From Ferruginibacter sp. (GTDB taxonomy: Bacteria > Bacteroidota > Bacteroidia > Chitinophagales > Chitinophagaceae), in assembly GCA_025362235.1 (NCBI GenBank), contig JANYGZ010000098.1, positions 1 to 64,000 on the forward strand: DNA of 64,000 nt, in the 5' to 3' direction. A program made the position numbers and the translations under genes. Below the pieces are notes generated by a model that ran no database searches, had not been told where the DNA came from, and saw nothing but the letters and a program-made list of their open reading frames with translations. Every line of letters begins with the position of its first letter. Position 1 is the first letter of the stretch. Shown piece after piece: positions 1 through 9,969 of this stretch.

Positions 1-87
1 AGACAGAGGTGGCTGTTGGATGCAAAATACTCAACATCATGCTGCAAACGGCAAAACCACAAAGCAAGAAAATATCTTAACAATAAA

Positions 88-590
88 TCAGGATAGGTTA
101 GCTATCAATAAAATTTTATTCATGCAACAAAGCCAGTTAAAGTCCTCAATGAAATTTAAATAATCATCATTCGTAATATCACTTTTATTATGATAGAAAA
201 TAAATTTGTTCCCATTACTTAAAAGCAATTTAAATTTTGAGTATTTATTTTCGGATTCATCAAATACTAAATAGCTGCTAATGTCTGACCAGCTTATAAA
301 AACATCTTGCTTATTTTGAAATATAAACTGCTTAACCCATTTCTTTTTTAGTCCTCATCTATTGTTAATTCAATGTCAGTTGTAGCAACCAGTTTAATAA
401 TTTTCGGTACTAAATAAAAAAAAGTAATTAAAACAATGGCCGAAGATGTAAAAATAGAAATAACTCCTAGGTTATGGTAAGGAGGGTTTGGAAAGAGTAA
501 AACTATTATTCCTGTTACAAAAGATAATAATATTAATGATACAATTAAAAAATAAAATAAGGACACTCCCCTTATTGAGTAGGATTTCAT
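88..590 (-). pseudogene. Small membrane / PH-like hypothetical protein, frameshifted near 350-360
   Basis: ORF 348..590 ends LTIDED*. Shifting frame gives an open continuation GLKKKWVKQFIFQNKQDVFISWSDISSYLVFDESENKYSKFKLLLSNGNKFIFYHNKSDITNDDYLNFIEDFNW... down to a stop at 88. Confidence 0.6.
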
Positions 591-650
591 AATGTTACAT
601 TTAATTATGGGCTAAGGAAATAATGAATACTGAAAAGATTCCCTTAGTTT

Positions 651-1214
651 TTATTTTTTGAACCCAATTCTTTGTCTGTCTTCCCATTTTCTTTGCGCAG
701 CCTTTTCATCTAATAGATTTTCCATTGCATCATAAATCTGATTTAGCTGCACATCATGCTCACCAAGCCGTTCCTTGATTTCTTTTAGCTGTTCTTTTAT
801 ATCAGTTTGTTTCAAAACAGCTTTTTTTATTGCTACAAAAGCCCGCATAATAGCAATATTCATCTTAATTGCTTTATCGGAGTTTATAACTCCGCTTAAC
901 ATGGCAACGCCCTGTTCGGTAAATACATAAGGAAGATATTTCAGATGTTGCCCCCTGCCATTCTTTAAGATCACAATTTGTGATCTTAAAGAATCATTGT
1001 TTTCTGAGGCTTCAATTTGAAGCCGCAGCTCTTCAAATTCTTCTTTAGTAAGCTGAAACATGAAGTCTTTAGGAAATCGCCTGGCTTGGCGTTTTACTGC
1101 CTGGTTTAAACTCCTGGTCTCTATTTCATATAGTTCTGCCAGGTCCCTGTCGAGCATAACCCTTTCGCCTCTTATTTCATAAATCCTGTTTTGGATGCTT
1201 TGTATTATTTGCAT
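651..1214 (-). CDS. ORF6N domain-containing DNA-binding protein
   Basis: IRGERVMLDRDLAELYEIETRSLNQAVKRQARRFPKDFMFQLT...LPYVFTEQGVAMLSGVI is a characteristic ORF6N signature. Confidence 0.92.
   Translation of the reverse strand: MQIIQSIQNRIYEIRGERVMLDRDLAELYEIETRSLNQAVKRQARRFPKDFMFQLTKEEFEELRLQIEASENNDSLRSQIVILKNGRGQHLKYLPYVFTEQGVAMLSGVINSDKAIKMNIAIMRAFVAIKKAVLKQTDIKEQLKEIKERLGEHDVQLNQIYDAMENLLDEKAAQRKWEDRQRIGFKK
960..994. repeat. 35-bp perfect palindrome (1-nt centre) inside ORF6N CDS
   Basis: a-ttctttaagatcacaa-t-ttgtgatcttaaagaa-t; arms are exact reverse complements. Confidence 0.97.
1008..1024. repeat. 17-bp perfect palindrome inside ORF6N CDS
   Basis: ggcttcaa-t-ttgaagcc. Confidence 0.95.
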
Positions 1215-1309
1215 AATAGATGCTTTTCAGATACAGCAACAATATAACAACAAAAAATTCAAATTAAAAGGAAGATGCCAAGGATCGATAATTGTCGCAC
1301 ATAAAAAAA

Positions 1310-1332
1310 TAAGATCACAATTTGTGACCTTA
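1310..1332. repeat. Palindrome upstream of ORF6N gene
   Basis: taagatcacaa-t-ttgtgacctta, one arm mismatch; same core as the intragenic copy. Confidence 0.92.
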
Positions 1333-1339
1333 AAAAATA

Positions 1340-4195
1340 TTATTTGCTCAAATGCATACTACGTTCTTTATACAGTTGCCTGAAATAAGGATCACGCAGG
1401 TCTTTTATAAAACGTATCGCTTCTCCTGTACTTTTCATTTCCGGGCCAAGCTCTTTATTTACACCAGGGAATTTATTAAAAGAAAAAACCGGTTCTTTAA
1501 TGGCAAAACCCGTCATCTTTTTCTCGAATGTAAAATCTTTCAATTTATTTACACCTATCATTATTTTGGTAGCAATATTTAAGTAAGGTATCTGGTAAGC
1601 TTTGGCAATAAAAGGAGTGGTACGACTGGCCCTTGGGTTGGCTTCGATAACATAAACGTTGCCATCTTTAATGGCAAACTGAATATTAATCAGTCCTTTT
1701 ATTTTGAGCGTCCTTGCAATTTTCTCTGCATACTCTTCCATGGTATGAACAATCAATGGCGATAAATTAAACTGGGGCAACACTGCGTTGCTGTCACCAC
1801 TATGGATACCTGCCGGCTCAATATGTTCCATCACGCCCATGATGTGAAAATCTTCACCATCAAAAATGGCATCAATTTCAGCTTCCTGGCAACGGTCCAA
1901 AAAGTGGTCAATTAAAATTTTATTGCCGGGCAAATGTTTTATCAAACTTAAAATACCTTTTTCAAGGTCTTCATCATTCAGCACAATCCGCATACGCTGT
2001 CCGCCAATTACATAACTGGGGCGTATCAGCACAGGGTAACCTACCTGTTTTGCTACTTCAATGGCATCGTCTGTATTAAAGGCTGTGCCATAATTTGGAT
2101 AAGGGATACCCAGTTCTTTTAAAGTATCACTAAATCTGCCCCTGTCTTCTGCAATATCCATACTGTCGAAAGAAGTGCCGATAATTTTTATACCTTTTTC
2201 GTGTAATTTTTTCGCAAGCTTTAACGCTGTCTGCCCGCCCAATTGCACAATTACACCTTCGGGTTTTTCGTGTTCTATTATTTCCCACAGGTGTTCCCAA
2301 AATACAGGTTCAAAATATAATTTATCAGCAATATCAAAATCAGTAGACACGGTTTCAGGATTACAATTCACCATGATGGCTTCATAACCTGCCTCTTTTA
2401 CAGCCAGTAAACCATGTACACAACAATAGTCAAACTCAATACCCTGGCCAATTCTATTAGGCCCGCTACCCAATACAATTATCTTCTTCTTTGCAGAAAC
2501 TTTCGATTCATTGGACACCAGTCCTCCTCCGCTAACCAGCGGAGAGATAGAGGGGGCTTCAAACGTGCTATAGAAATAGGGCGTCTTTGCTTCAAACTCT
2601 GCGCTACATGTATCTACCATTTTAAACACCCTTGTCAGGCCCATGGCTTTTCTGCGGTTATAAATAATTTCCGCATCATCTTCCTTCATAATGCGGACTA
2701 TCTGTTCATCGCTGAAACCTAAAAACTTTGCCTTTGTTAAAACATCATCAGGCAATGTTTTTAAATCATATTGGGCAATCTCTTTTTCACAATCGCAAAT
2801 CTTTTGTATCTGGTAAATAAACCACCTGTCTATGCCCGTACTTTCGCAGATACGTTTTACACTTGCCCCGGCCATCAATGCATCTTTAATGCGAAAAACC
2901 CTGTCCCATTTTGGTATCTTGATGTATTCAATCAGTTCATCTGCATGCATTAAACTTTTGCCATAATAACCTAGGCCTACGGCTTCGTTTTCTAAACTCT
3001 GACAGGCTTTTTGTATCGCTTCGGCAAAGCTTCTGCCAATGGCCATTACTTCACCAACACTTTTCATCTGAAAGCCCAGGGTATCATTGGCACCTTTAAA
3101 TTTATCAAAGTTCCAGCGGGGAATTTTTACAATTACATAATCCAATGCAGGTTCAAAATAAGCCGAGGTAGATTGAGTGATCTGGTTCTTTAATTCATCA
3201 AGATTATACCCGATGGCCAGCTTGGCGGCAATTTTTGCAATTGGATAACCCGTAGCCTTACTCGCTAATGCAGAGGAGCGGCTTACCCTGGGATTTATTT
3301 CTACCACAATTAATTCTTCTGTTTGTGGATTTAAAGCAAACTGTACATTGCAACCACCGGCAAAATTACCCAATGCCCTCATCATCCTGATAGCCGTGTT
3401 GCGCATCAACTGATAAGCGCTATCGCTTAAAGTCATGGCTGGCGCTACTGTTATGCTATCACCTGTATGAACTCCCATGGGGTCAAAATTTTCAACCGCA
3501 CAAATTATTACTACGTTATCATTGCTATCCCTAAGCAGCTCCAGTTCAAATTCTTTCCAGCCCAGCACCGCTTTTTCTACCAGTACTTCATGAATGGGCG
3601 ATGCGGTTAAACCATTGTTCAATGCTTCATCCAGTTCTTCCTTTTTAAATACGATACCACCACCGCTGCCCCCTAAGGTAAATGAAGGGCGAATCACCAA
3701 CGGAAATCCTATCTCCTGCGCAAATTCTTTTCCTTCTAAAAAAGAGTTGGCTGTTCTTGCCTGGCAAACTGGTATACCCATTTCAATCATCCACTGGCGA
3801 AATTTTTCCCTGTCCTCTGCCTTATCTATTGCTTTGATATCAACCCCAATAAGCCTTACATTAAATTTTTCCCAAATGCCCAGTTCATCCGCTTCTTTAC
3901 AAAGGTTTAAAGCGGTTTGCCCGCCCATGGTGGGCAATACGGCATCTATATTATTTTCTTCCAATATCTGCTCGATGCTTTCAACAGTCAATGGCAGCAG
4001 GTAAACCCTGTCGGCCATCATCGGGTCGGTCATTATTGTAGCCGGGTTGCTGTTGATTAATATTACTTTAATACCTTCTTCACGTAAACTTCTGGCTGCT
4101 TGTGTGCCGGAGTAATCAAATTCGCAGGCCTGGCCAATAACAATAGGGCCCGAGCCGATAATAAGTACTGATTGAATGGAATTGTCTATTGGCAT
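1340..4195 (-). CDS. carB: Carbamoyl-phosphate synthase large subunit
   Basis: [33 protein letters not shown] and [26 protein letters not shown]; two ATP-grasp halves. Confidence 0.97.
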   Translation of the reverse strand: MPIDNSIQSVLIIGSGPIVIGQACEFDYSGTQAARSLREEGIKVILINSNPATIMTDPMMADRVYLLPLTVESIEQILEENNIDAVLPTMGGQTALNLCKEADELGIWEKFNVRLIGVDIKAIDKAEDREKFRQWMIEMGIPVCQARTANSFLEGKEFAQEIGFPLVIRPSFTLGGSGGGIVFKKEELDEALNNGLTASPIHEVLVEKAVLGWKEFELELLRDSNDNVVIICAVENFDPMGVHTGDSITVAPAMTLSDSAYQLMRNTAIRMMRALGNFAGGCNVQFALNPQTEELIVVEINPRVSRSSALASKATGYPIAKIAAKLAIGYNLDELKNQITQSTSAYFEPALDYVIVKIPRWNFDKFKGANDTLGFQMKSVGEVMAIGRSFAEAIQKACQSLENEAVGLGYYGKSLMHADELIEYIKIPKWDRVFRIKDALMAGASVKRICESTGIDRWFIYQIQKICDCEKEIAQYDLKTLPDDVLTKAKFLGFSDEQIVRIMKEDDAEIIYNRRKAMGLTRVFKMVDTCSAEFEAKTPYFYSTFEAPSISPLVSGGGLVSNESKVSAKKKIIVLGSGPNRIGQGIEFDYCCVHGLLAVKEAGYEAIMVNCNPETVSTDFDIADKLYFEPVFWEHLWEIIEHEKPEGVIVQLGGQTALKLAKKLHEKGIKIIGTSFDSMDIAEDRGRFSDTLKELGIPYPNYGTAFNTDDAIEVAKQVGYPVLIRPSYVIGGQRMRIVLNDEDLEKGILSLIKHLPGNKILIDHFLDRCQEAEIDAIFDGEDFHIMGVMEHIEPAGIHSGDSNAVLPQFNLSPLIVHTMEEYAEKIARTLKIKGLINIQFAIKDGNVYVIEANPRASRTTPFIAKAYQIPYLNIATKIMIGVNKLKDFTFEKKMTGFAIKEPVFSFNKFPGVNKELGPEMKSTGEAIRFIKDLRDPYFRQLYKERSMHLSK
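2521..2559. repeat. Palindromic repeat element in frame inside carB linker
   Basis: gtcctcctccgctaaccagcggagagatagagggggctt; stem ctccgct/agcggag (2527-2544); encodes [13 protein letters not shown]. Confidence 0.65.
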
Positions 4196-4734
4196 AATAT
4201 GTTACCCTATGTACAGGCGTGCAAAAGTAAGGCACTGAGCCGAAAAAATGAAATGAGAATTAAACAATCCGGCGGGTAAAATAATTGAAAATCATTTTAA
4301 ATTTTTGGTATATCAGTTACTGGTTTGTTGCGGCAAGGCCGTAACAGCGGATTTATTCACCATCAAAACCGGAATTAAAAATTTATTAAATCAATAAAAA
4401 GATGTATATATAAAGCGGCTAAAAACAAATGCAGAAAATGCAGTGACTAAAAAATACAAATAAAAACAAGGTCTTTTTAATTAATTAACAAATAATGGCG
4501 AGGTTTTTGAAAAACTAATGATAAACATATACCTCTACCTATCGTACAAAATTTTACTGGTAATTATGGAAACTGTTTTTTGGAATTAATAATACTATCA
4601 CTACAGTAAATTTATGGTTATTTATTTGATGGCATCCTTTTTATAAGGCAACTGTTAAATAAAAATCTTCGATTATTAATACATACACAGTAGTAATTAT
4701 CTTAAATTATTTTAAACCACTAAAATTTCAAAGT

Positions 4735-5625
4735 ATGCAATTATCAAAGAAATTAATTATTGTTACCAGTTTTCTGGCAATTAGTTTATTATTAATAATA
4801 AGCTCCTGCCAAAAACAAGACACGGGTTTAACCAATCCCACAAATGGCAAAAAATTATCCCTGTATTTAACAGATGCGCCATGCCAATACGATTCCGTTT
4901 TTATTGACATCCGCTATGTAGAAGTAAAAGTTGATACAAGTAACGAACACATGAGTGATGACCATTTTGGCGATACGGATAAAGATGAGGATGATGATCA
5001 TCAGCACCATGACGGGTTTGGTAAATGGGATACACTTACCATCAACCCTGGCATATACAATATTTTACAACTACGTAATGGCATTGATACCTTGCTGGGC
5101 ACAGGAAATTTACCACTTGGTTCAATCAGGAAAATCAGGTTAACACTGGGTACCAATAACAGCCTTGTAAATGCCGGCATAAAGTATCCTCTTACCCTGC
5201 TTGCAGGTACCAATAATTATGTGTATATAAAAATCCATAAGGAAGATGAAGATGATGAAGATGAAATTACTTCCGCTCATTCTTCTATCTGGATTGATTT
5301 TAATGTATGCGAATCTATTAAATTAATAGACGGCCAATATTTTCTTAAACCATTTTTTAAACCATTTGGCATGAAGAATTTTGGTAAACTTGAAGGTAAA
5401 GTATTACCAGATGCTGCTCATGCTTTTGTATCGGCAAGTAACGGTACAGATGCAGCCTCAACAATACCTGAAGAAAATGGAGAATACAAAATTCGTGGAT
5501 TAAAAGAGGGAACTTATAGTGTCAGGTTTAAAGGTTCCGGAGGTTATAATGATACAACTATTACAAATATAAATGTGCAAAAAGGTAAGGAAACAAATGT
5601 TCCAACTGTAACATTGCATTTATAG
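4735..5625 (+). CDS. DUF4382 domain lipoprotein with C-terminal carboxypeptidase-regulatory-like domain
   Basis: Lipoprotein signal LLIISSC; KLSLYLTDAPCQYDSVFIDIRYVEVKVD is DUF4382-like; C-term GEYKIRGLKEGTYSVRFKGSGGY. Confidence 0.85.
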   Translation: MQLSKKLIIVTSFLAISLLLIISSCQKQDTGLTNPTNGKKLSLYLTDAPCQYDSVFIDIRYVEVKVDTSNEHMSDDHFGDTDKDEDDDHQHHDGFGKWDTLTINPGIYNILQLRNGIDTLLGTGNLPLGSIRKIRLTLGTNNSLVNAGIKYPLTLLAGTNNYVYIKIHKEDEDDEDEITSAHSSIWIDFNVCESIKLIDGQYFLKPFFKPFGMKNFGKLEGKVLPDAAHAFVSASNGTDAASTIPEENGEYKIRGLKEGTYSVRFKGSGGYNDTTITNINVQKGKETNVPTVTLHL

Positions 5626-5651
5626 GTACTACAATTTTTCTACATAATCAG

Positions 5652-5676
5652 GCCGGAATTTATTTCCGGCTTTTTT
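5652..5676 (+). terminator. Rho-independent terminator
   Basis: gccggaa-tttat-ttccggc followed by tttttt, just after the DUF4382 gene. Confidence 0.75.
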
Positions 5677-5737
5677 ATTTACATCACTATAAAAACTATA
5701 GATAATTAAAAATCAGGCCTCACCGGGGCATGAAAGT

Positions 5738-6037
5738 TTATGATGGATTACCAGCAGGTGGATTATCCTTTTTTCCAAACAAATCACTGATTGTTTTTTC
5801 GGCATCACCGAAATGTTCTTTAAAAGCATCAGCACCTTTTGTTTTCAATTCTTCAAAATAATCTTTGGCTTTTTCAAAGGCTCCTTCTGCTTCATCTTTC
5901 ATTTTATGTGCCTTGTCTTTTAAATCACCGGCAAGTTTTTCTTTTTCTTCCGGGCTCATGCTCATATATTTTGCACCGGCTAAAGCAGCGGCAGCACCCA
6001 GTAAAAAAGTGGCTATGTGTTTTGAATTTACGTTCAT
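5738..6037 (-). CDS. YtxH domain-containing protein
   Basis: HIATFLLGAAAALAGAKYMSMSPEEKEKLAGDLKDKAHKMKDEAEGAFEKAKDYFEE. Confidence 0.75.
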   Translation of the reverse strand: MNVNSKHIATFLLGAAAALAGAKYMSMSPEEKEKLAGDLKDKAHKMKDEAEGAFEKAKDYFEELKTKGADAFKEHFGDAEKTISDLFGKKDNPPAGNPS

Positions 6038-6091
6038 GATAAAATTTTTAATGTTGATTTTAAAATTAAGTTTGCATCTTTATTACAAGAT

Positions 6092-7807
6092 ATGAATGTA
6101 CAAAAAGTAGGCACGTTATTATACTTTTCCCTGTTATTTAATTCGGTTACCGCCCAGGTATTTCCCGAAAAAAACTACCCTCAGCATTATTTTCAATGGC
6201 CCGTTATTGCAAAACATGCGCTGGCAGCCAACTTTGGCGAATTACGGCCCAATCATTACCACATGGGTCTTGATTGTAAAACAGACCAGAGAGAAAATGT
6301 AACCGTGGTGGCTGCGGCAGACGGATATATTGCCAAAGTAAAAATAGAGCCTTATGGATTTGGTAGGTGCATCTACATCAATCACACCAACGGATACACC
6401 ACTTTATACGCTCATTTAAATGATTTTTATCCGGCACTGGAAAAATATATTACTGAGCAGCAATACAAACTGCAAAGCTGGAGGGTATTTATCGATATTC
6501 CCGCTGATTTATTCCTGGTAAAAAAAGGGCAGTTTATTGCCTATAGTGGTAACACGGGTGGTTCCCAGGGGCCACACACGCATTTTGAAATAAGAAATAC
6601 TGCAACAGATAAAGTATTAAACCCTTTATTATTTGGGTTTGACCTGCCGGATAATATTCCACCGGATATTTTGCGTTTAGCCGTATATGACAGAAACATC
6701 AGCACGTATGAACAAAGCCCGAAATTTTACCCGTTAAAAAAAGTGAATGGTATGTACACTACCGTTCCTGCAGTCATCACCAGCAATACAGATAAGGTAA
6801 GTTTTGCCATTACCGCATACGACAGGTACACAGGCTCTACCAACAAAAATGGTATTTACCAGGCTATTTTATCGGATAATTATAAGGAGGTTATTGGATT
6901 TGAGTTAGACAATATCAGTTATGATGAAACAAGGTATCTGAATGCGCATATTGATTACAGATTACGCAGTACCGGCGGCCCTTATGTACAACACTTAAGC
7001 AGGTTGCCGGGTTATCCACAAGGGATTTATAAAGATGTTAGCGGCAACGGTGTAATTAACCTGCACGATAATGCGGTGCATCAAATAAAGGTGGAAGTAA
7101 AGGATGCCAATGGCAATACTTCTTTTTTAAAATTTGCTGTACAAAGAGGGTTTATGCAACAGCAAAAAAATATGCCGTTACCTTTTGCTGTGTACCAGCC
7201 AAAAGAGTTTAATCCCGGTTTTATAAATGTATTTGAAAATGATAAGGTAAGTTTTTATTTGCCCGAAATAAGTTTGTATGATTCCATCAGGTTTAAGTTT
7301 AACGAAATAATTCCTGCAACAGGTTTTCCTGTTTACCAGTTACACAATATTACTGTTCCGTTACAAACCATGTTTGTTTTAAAAATAAAAAATACCGTTA
7401 CTGCTTTTCCAGATAAAATAGTGATGCACCGTTTTGCTAACGGCAAAAATGATTATGCAAAAGCTTTTAATGAAAACAATTGGTTTAAAGTAAACTTCAG
7501 GGAATTTGGCAATTTTCAATTAATGGAAGATACCCTGCCACCCACCATTAAACCCATTGGTTTTAAAGAAGGCATGCGGGTTGGTAAACTAAACCGCCTG
7601 GCATTTGTTATTATTGACAATACAGAAGAAATAACCAATTTTAATGCTGAACTTGATGGTAAGTGGTTACGTTTTAGCAATGATAAAGGCAAAATATTTA
7701 TTTATAAATTTGATGCACATTGCCCAGCGGGTAATCATGAATTAAAAATAACAGCAACAGATTGTGTGGGCAATACTACATTGAAAACATATCATTTTAC
7801 AAGATAA
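6092..7807 (+). CDS. M23 family metallopeptidase
   Basis: HYHMGLDCKTDQRENVTVVAAADGYIAKVKI...GGSQGPHTHFEIR LytM motifs. Confidence 0.9.
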   Translation: MNVQKVGTLLYFSLLFNSVTAQVFPEKNYPQHYFQWPVIAKHALAANFGELRPNHYHMGLDCKTDQRENVTVVAAADGYIAKVKIEPYGFGRCIYINHTNGYTTLYAHLNDFYPALEKYITEQQYKLQSWRVFIDIPADLFLVKKGQFIAYSGNTGGSQGPHTHFEIRNTATDKVLNPLLFGFDLPDNIPPDILRLAVYDRNISTYEQSPKFYPLKKVNGMYTTVPAVITSNTDKVSFAITAYDRYTGSTNKNGIYQAILSDNYKEVIGFELDNISYDETRYLNAHIDYRLRSTGGPYVQHLSRLPGYPQGIYKDVSGNGVINLHDNAVHQIKVEVKDANGNTSFLKFAVQRGFMQQQKNMPLPFAVYQPKEFNPGFINVFENDKVSFYLPEISLYDSIRFKFNEIIPATGFPVYQLHNITVPLQTMFVLKIKNTVTAFPDKIVMHRFANGKNDYAKAFNENNWFKVNFREFGNFQLMEDTLPPTIKPIGFKEGMRVGKLNRLAFVIIDNTEEITNFNAELDGKWLRFSNDKGKIFIYKFDAHCPAGNHELKITATDCVGNTTLKTYHFTR

Positions 7808-7854
7808 AAGAGATTTTACCAGCGCCAGAAAATGGCGCATAAAAAATTAAAAAA

Positions 7855-8328
7855 ATGGCAATACCAGCAGAAGGTAAAAAAGCACCGGCATTTACTGCCC
7901 TTGACCAAAACGGTAAAAAAATTACGCTTGATTTATTTAAAGGAAAAAAAGTGGTGCTGTATTTTTATCCGGAAGATGATACACCAACCTGTACGGACCA
8001 GGCCTGTAACCTTCGTGATAATTTCGGCGCTTTAAAAAAAGAAGGTATTGTAGTGCTGGGGGTTAGCCCGGATGCTGTAGAAAAGCATAAAAAATTTGAA
8101 AAAAAATTCGATCTTCCTTTCACCTTACTGGCAGATCCAAATCACATTATAATTGATAAGTATGGTGTGTGGGGTCCTAAACAAATGTTTGGAAATAAAT
8201 ATATGGGGTTGTTGCGCACCACTTTTTTAATTGATGAAAAAGGAATTATCCGAAAAGTATTTCTAAAGCCAAAATCAAAAAAGCACACCGAAGAAATTTT
8301 AAATGCCTGGAAAGAAATTGCCAAATAA
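7855..8328 (+). CDS. bcp: Thioredoxin-dependent thiol peroxidase (Bcp/PrxQ)
   Basis: GKKVVLYFYPEDDTPTCTDQACNLRDNF. Confidence 0.95.
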   Translation: MAIPAEGKKAPAFTALDQNGKKITLDLFKGKKVVLYFYPEDDTPTCTDQACNLRDNFGALKKEGIVVLGVSPDAVEKHKKFEKKFDLPFTLLADPNHIIIDKYGVWGPKQMFGNKYMGLLRTTFLIDEKGIIRKVFLKPKSKKHTEEILNAWKEIAK

Positions 8329-8614
8329 AAATGTTACCATAAAAGAAAATTCCTGGCTTGCTGCGATAGCGGCTAAAAAATTAGGTACAAAATCAGTTGC
8401 CATGGTATTGGGTAATACGATACACTTACATGGTGCCGGTAAGGAAGAATTTTTGAATGATACAAGATGGGTAAAACATGAGCTTTGCCACATACAACAA
8501 TACCGACAACATGGTTATATTGGCTTTATAGTAAAATACCTGTGGCAAACCATCCGCAATGGATATTATAATAATCAATTTGAAGTAGCTGCAAGGGCTG
8601 CAGAAAAATTATAA
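8303..8614 (+). CDS. DUF4157-like protein with HELCH metallopeptidase-like motif
   Basis: RWVKHELCHIQQYRQHGYIGFIVKYLW; start overlaps the bcp 3' end. Confidence 0.7.
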   Translation: MPGKKLPNKNVTIKENSWLAAIAAKKLGTKSVAMVLGNTIHLHGAGKEEFLNDTRWVKHELCHIQQYRQHGYIGFIVKYLWQTIRNGYYNNQFEVAARAAEKL

Positions 8615-9349
8615 TACCCATATTACTTCTCCAAAATCAAACAACCGCTCCATATTATCTTCCGTAATCAGTTGCCCATGAGCCGTAACACCTTTTATAA
8701 CGGTATCAAAAATAATAGCATCTTTTTTTAGCCTTGTCTTTTTATTCAAACAATATAACAACCCGTTATACGCTTTCAATAAACCGGTAAAATTTCCTTT
8801 TTCTAATTGGTTAAATCTTTTAAGTATTAATTGATGAAGCTCCCTGGCCAATGCAATCGTATCAAAAGATTTTCCGGTTATCTGTTTAAGGGAAACAGCG
8901 TTTTTTAAACGCTCATCAAAATAAGGCTGATTAATATTTACGCCAATACCTGCAACAGCATATTTCCATTCTTTTCCATGAAAAATATTTTCTATCAATA
9001 TCCCCCCTGCCTTTCTGTCACGCCAGTAAATATCATTGGGCCATTTTATGGTTGTTTCATCGCCGGCATAAAAGTTAACAAAATCAAAACAACCCATGGC
9101 AACCGCCACAGAAAGTTGAAATTGTTGTAATGCGTTTAGTGTTGCTGGCTCTAAAACTATACTTAAGGCAATATTTACATCGATGGAAGTTTCCCAAAGT
9201 TTTCCTCTTTGGCCTTTACCAGCTGTTTGTATAGATGAAAAATAAGCGTTGCCGTGCCTGGACAATCCTTCATGCACCCTTGCCATGGCATAGTTGTTGG
9301 TACTGTCCACGGTGTCTAAAACAATAAAAGAAGGAGTTGTTGATGCCAT
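8609..9349 (-). CDS. birA: Biotin--[acetyl-CoA-carboxylase] ligase
   Basis: DTVDSTNNYA...QTAGKGQRGKLWET...IKWPNDIYWRDRKAGGILIEN...AGIGVNIN. Confidence 0.93.
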   Translation of the reverse strand: MASTTPSFIVLDTVDSTNNYAMARVHEGLSRHGNAYFSSIQTAGKGQRGKLWETSIDVNIALSIVLEPATLNALQQFQLSVAVAMGCFDFVNFYAGDETTIKWPNDIYWRDRKAGGILIENIFHGKEWKYAVAGIGVNINQPYFDERLKNAVSLKQITGKSFDTIALARELHQLILKRFNQLEKGNFTGLLKAYNGLLYCLNKKTRLKKDAIIFDTVIKGVTAHGQLITEDNMERLFDFGEVIWVL

Positions 9350-9453
9350 ATTGCAACGATTGATAAAGAAATAGTACTTTTGGTATCATTTGCAAGCTAC
9401 ATGCAGTAAATAATAAAACAAAACAATATTACGTTCGTCATACTGTTTATAAC

Positions 9454-9900
9454 ATGGCAACCCCATCAAAACAGGTAAATAAAACAGCATTAAATTTGAA
9501 CAATCTTACATTATTAGCCAACCGGAAAAAGAGCAGTATTACCCGGCTAACAAAAAACAGTAAACTTTTTAAAGCAATCATTAACGCCATCCAGGAAAAA
9601 AAAGGCGAAAATATTATAAGCCTTGACCTTAGAAAAATACCTGAAGCTGTAGCTGATTTTTTTATAATCTGTGAGGCAAGCAATAATACCCAGCTTAAGG
9701 CAATTGCTGATTTTATAGAAGAAGATGTAAAAGCAAAATGTGGAGAACCTCCTTACAAACACGAAGGGAAACAGGCACAACAATGGATATTGATTGATTA
9801 CGTTAATATAGTGGTGCATGTGATGTTGCCCGAGCCAAGAAAGTTTTATCAACTGGAAGAAATGTGGAGCGATGCATTGTTAACCGAACACAGAGATTAA
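9454..9900 (+). CDS. rsfS: Ribosome silencing factor
   Basis: DLRKIPEAVADFFIICEASNNTQLKAIADFIEEDV...GKQAQQWILIDYVNIVVHVMLPEPRKFYQLEEMWSDA. Confidence 0.95.
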   Translation: MATPSKQVNKTALNLNNLTLLANRKKSSITRLTKNSKLFKAIINAIQEKKGENIISLDLRKIPEAVADFFIICEASNNTQLKAIADFIEEDVKAKCGEPPYKHEGKQAQQWILIDYVNIVVHVMLPEPRKFYQLEEMWSDALLTEHRD

Positions 9901-9969
9901 ATCATTAATAAGACAATTGTTATATAAAAAATAATCAAAATAAAATAAATATTGTAAGCAAGCATTTTT

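Noticed and set aside
1195-1383. 62-aa + strand ORF containing KIRSQFVTLKN
   Set aside because: It reads through the intergenic palindrome; no start context or family. The peptide resemblance is explained by the palindrome.
3594-4004. 136-aa + strand ORF antisense to carB
   Set aside because: Mirror of a well-supported CDS; composition typical of an antisense artefact.
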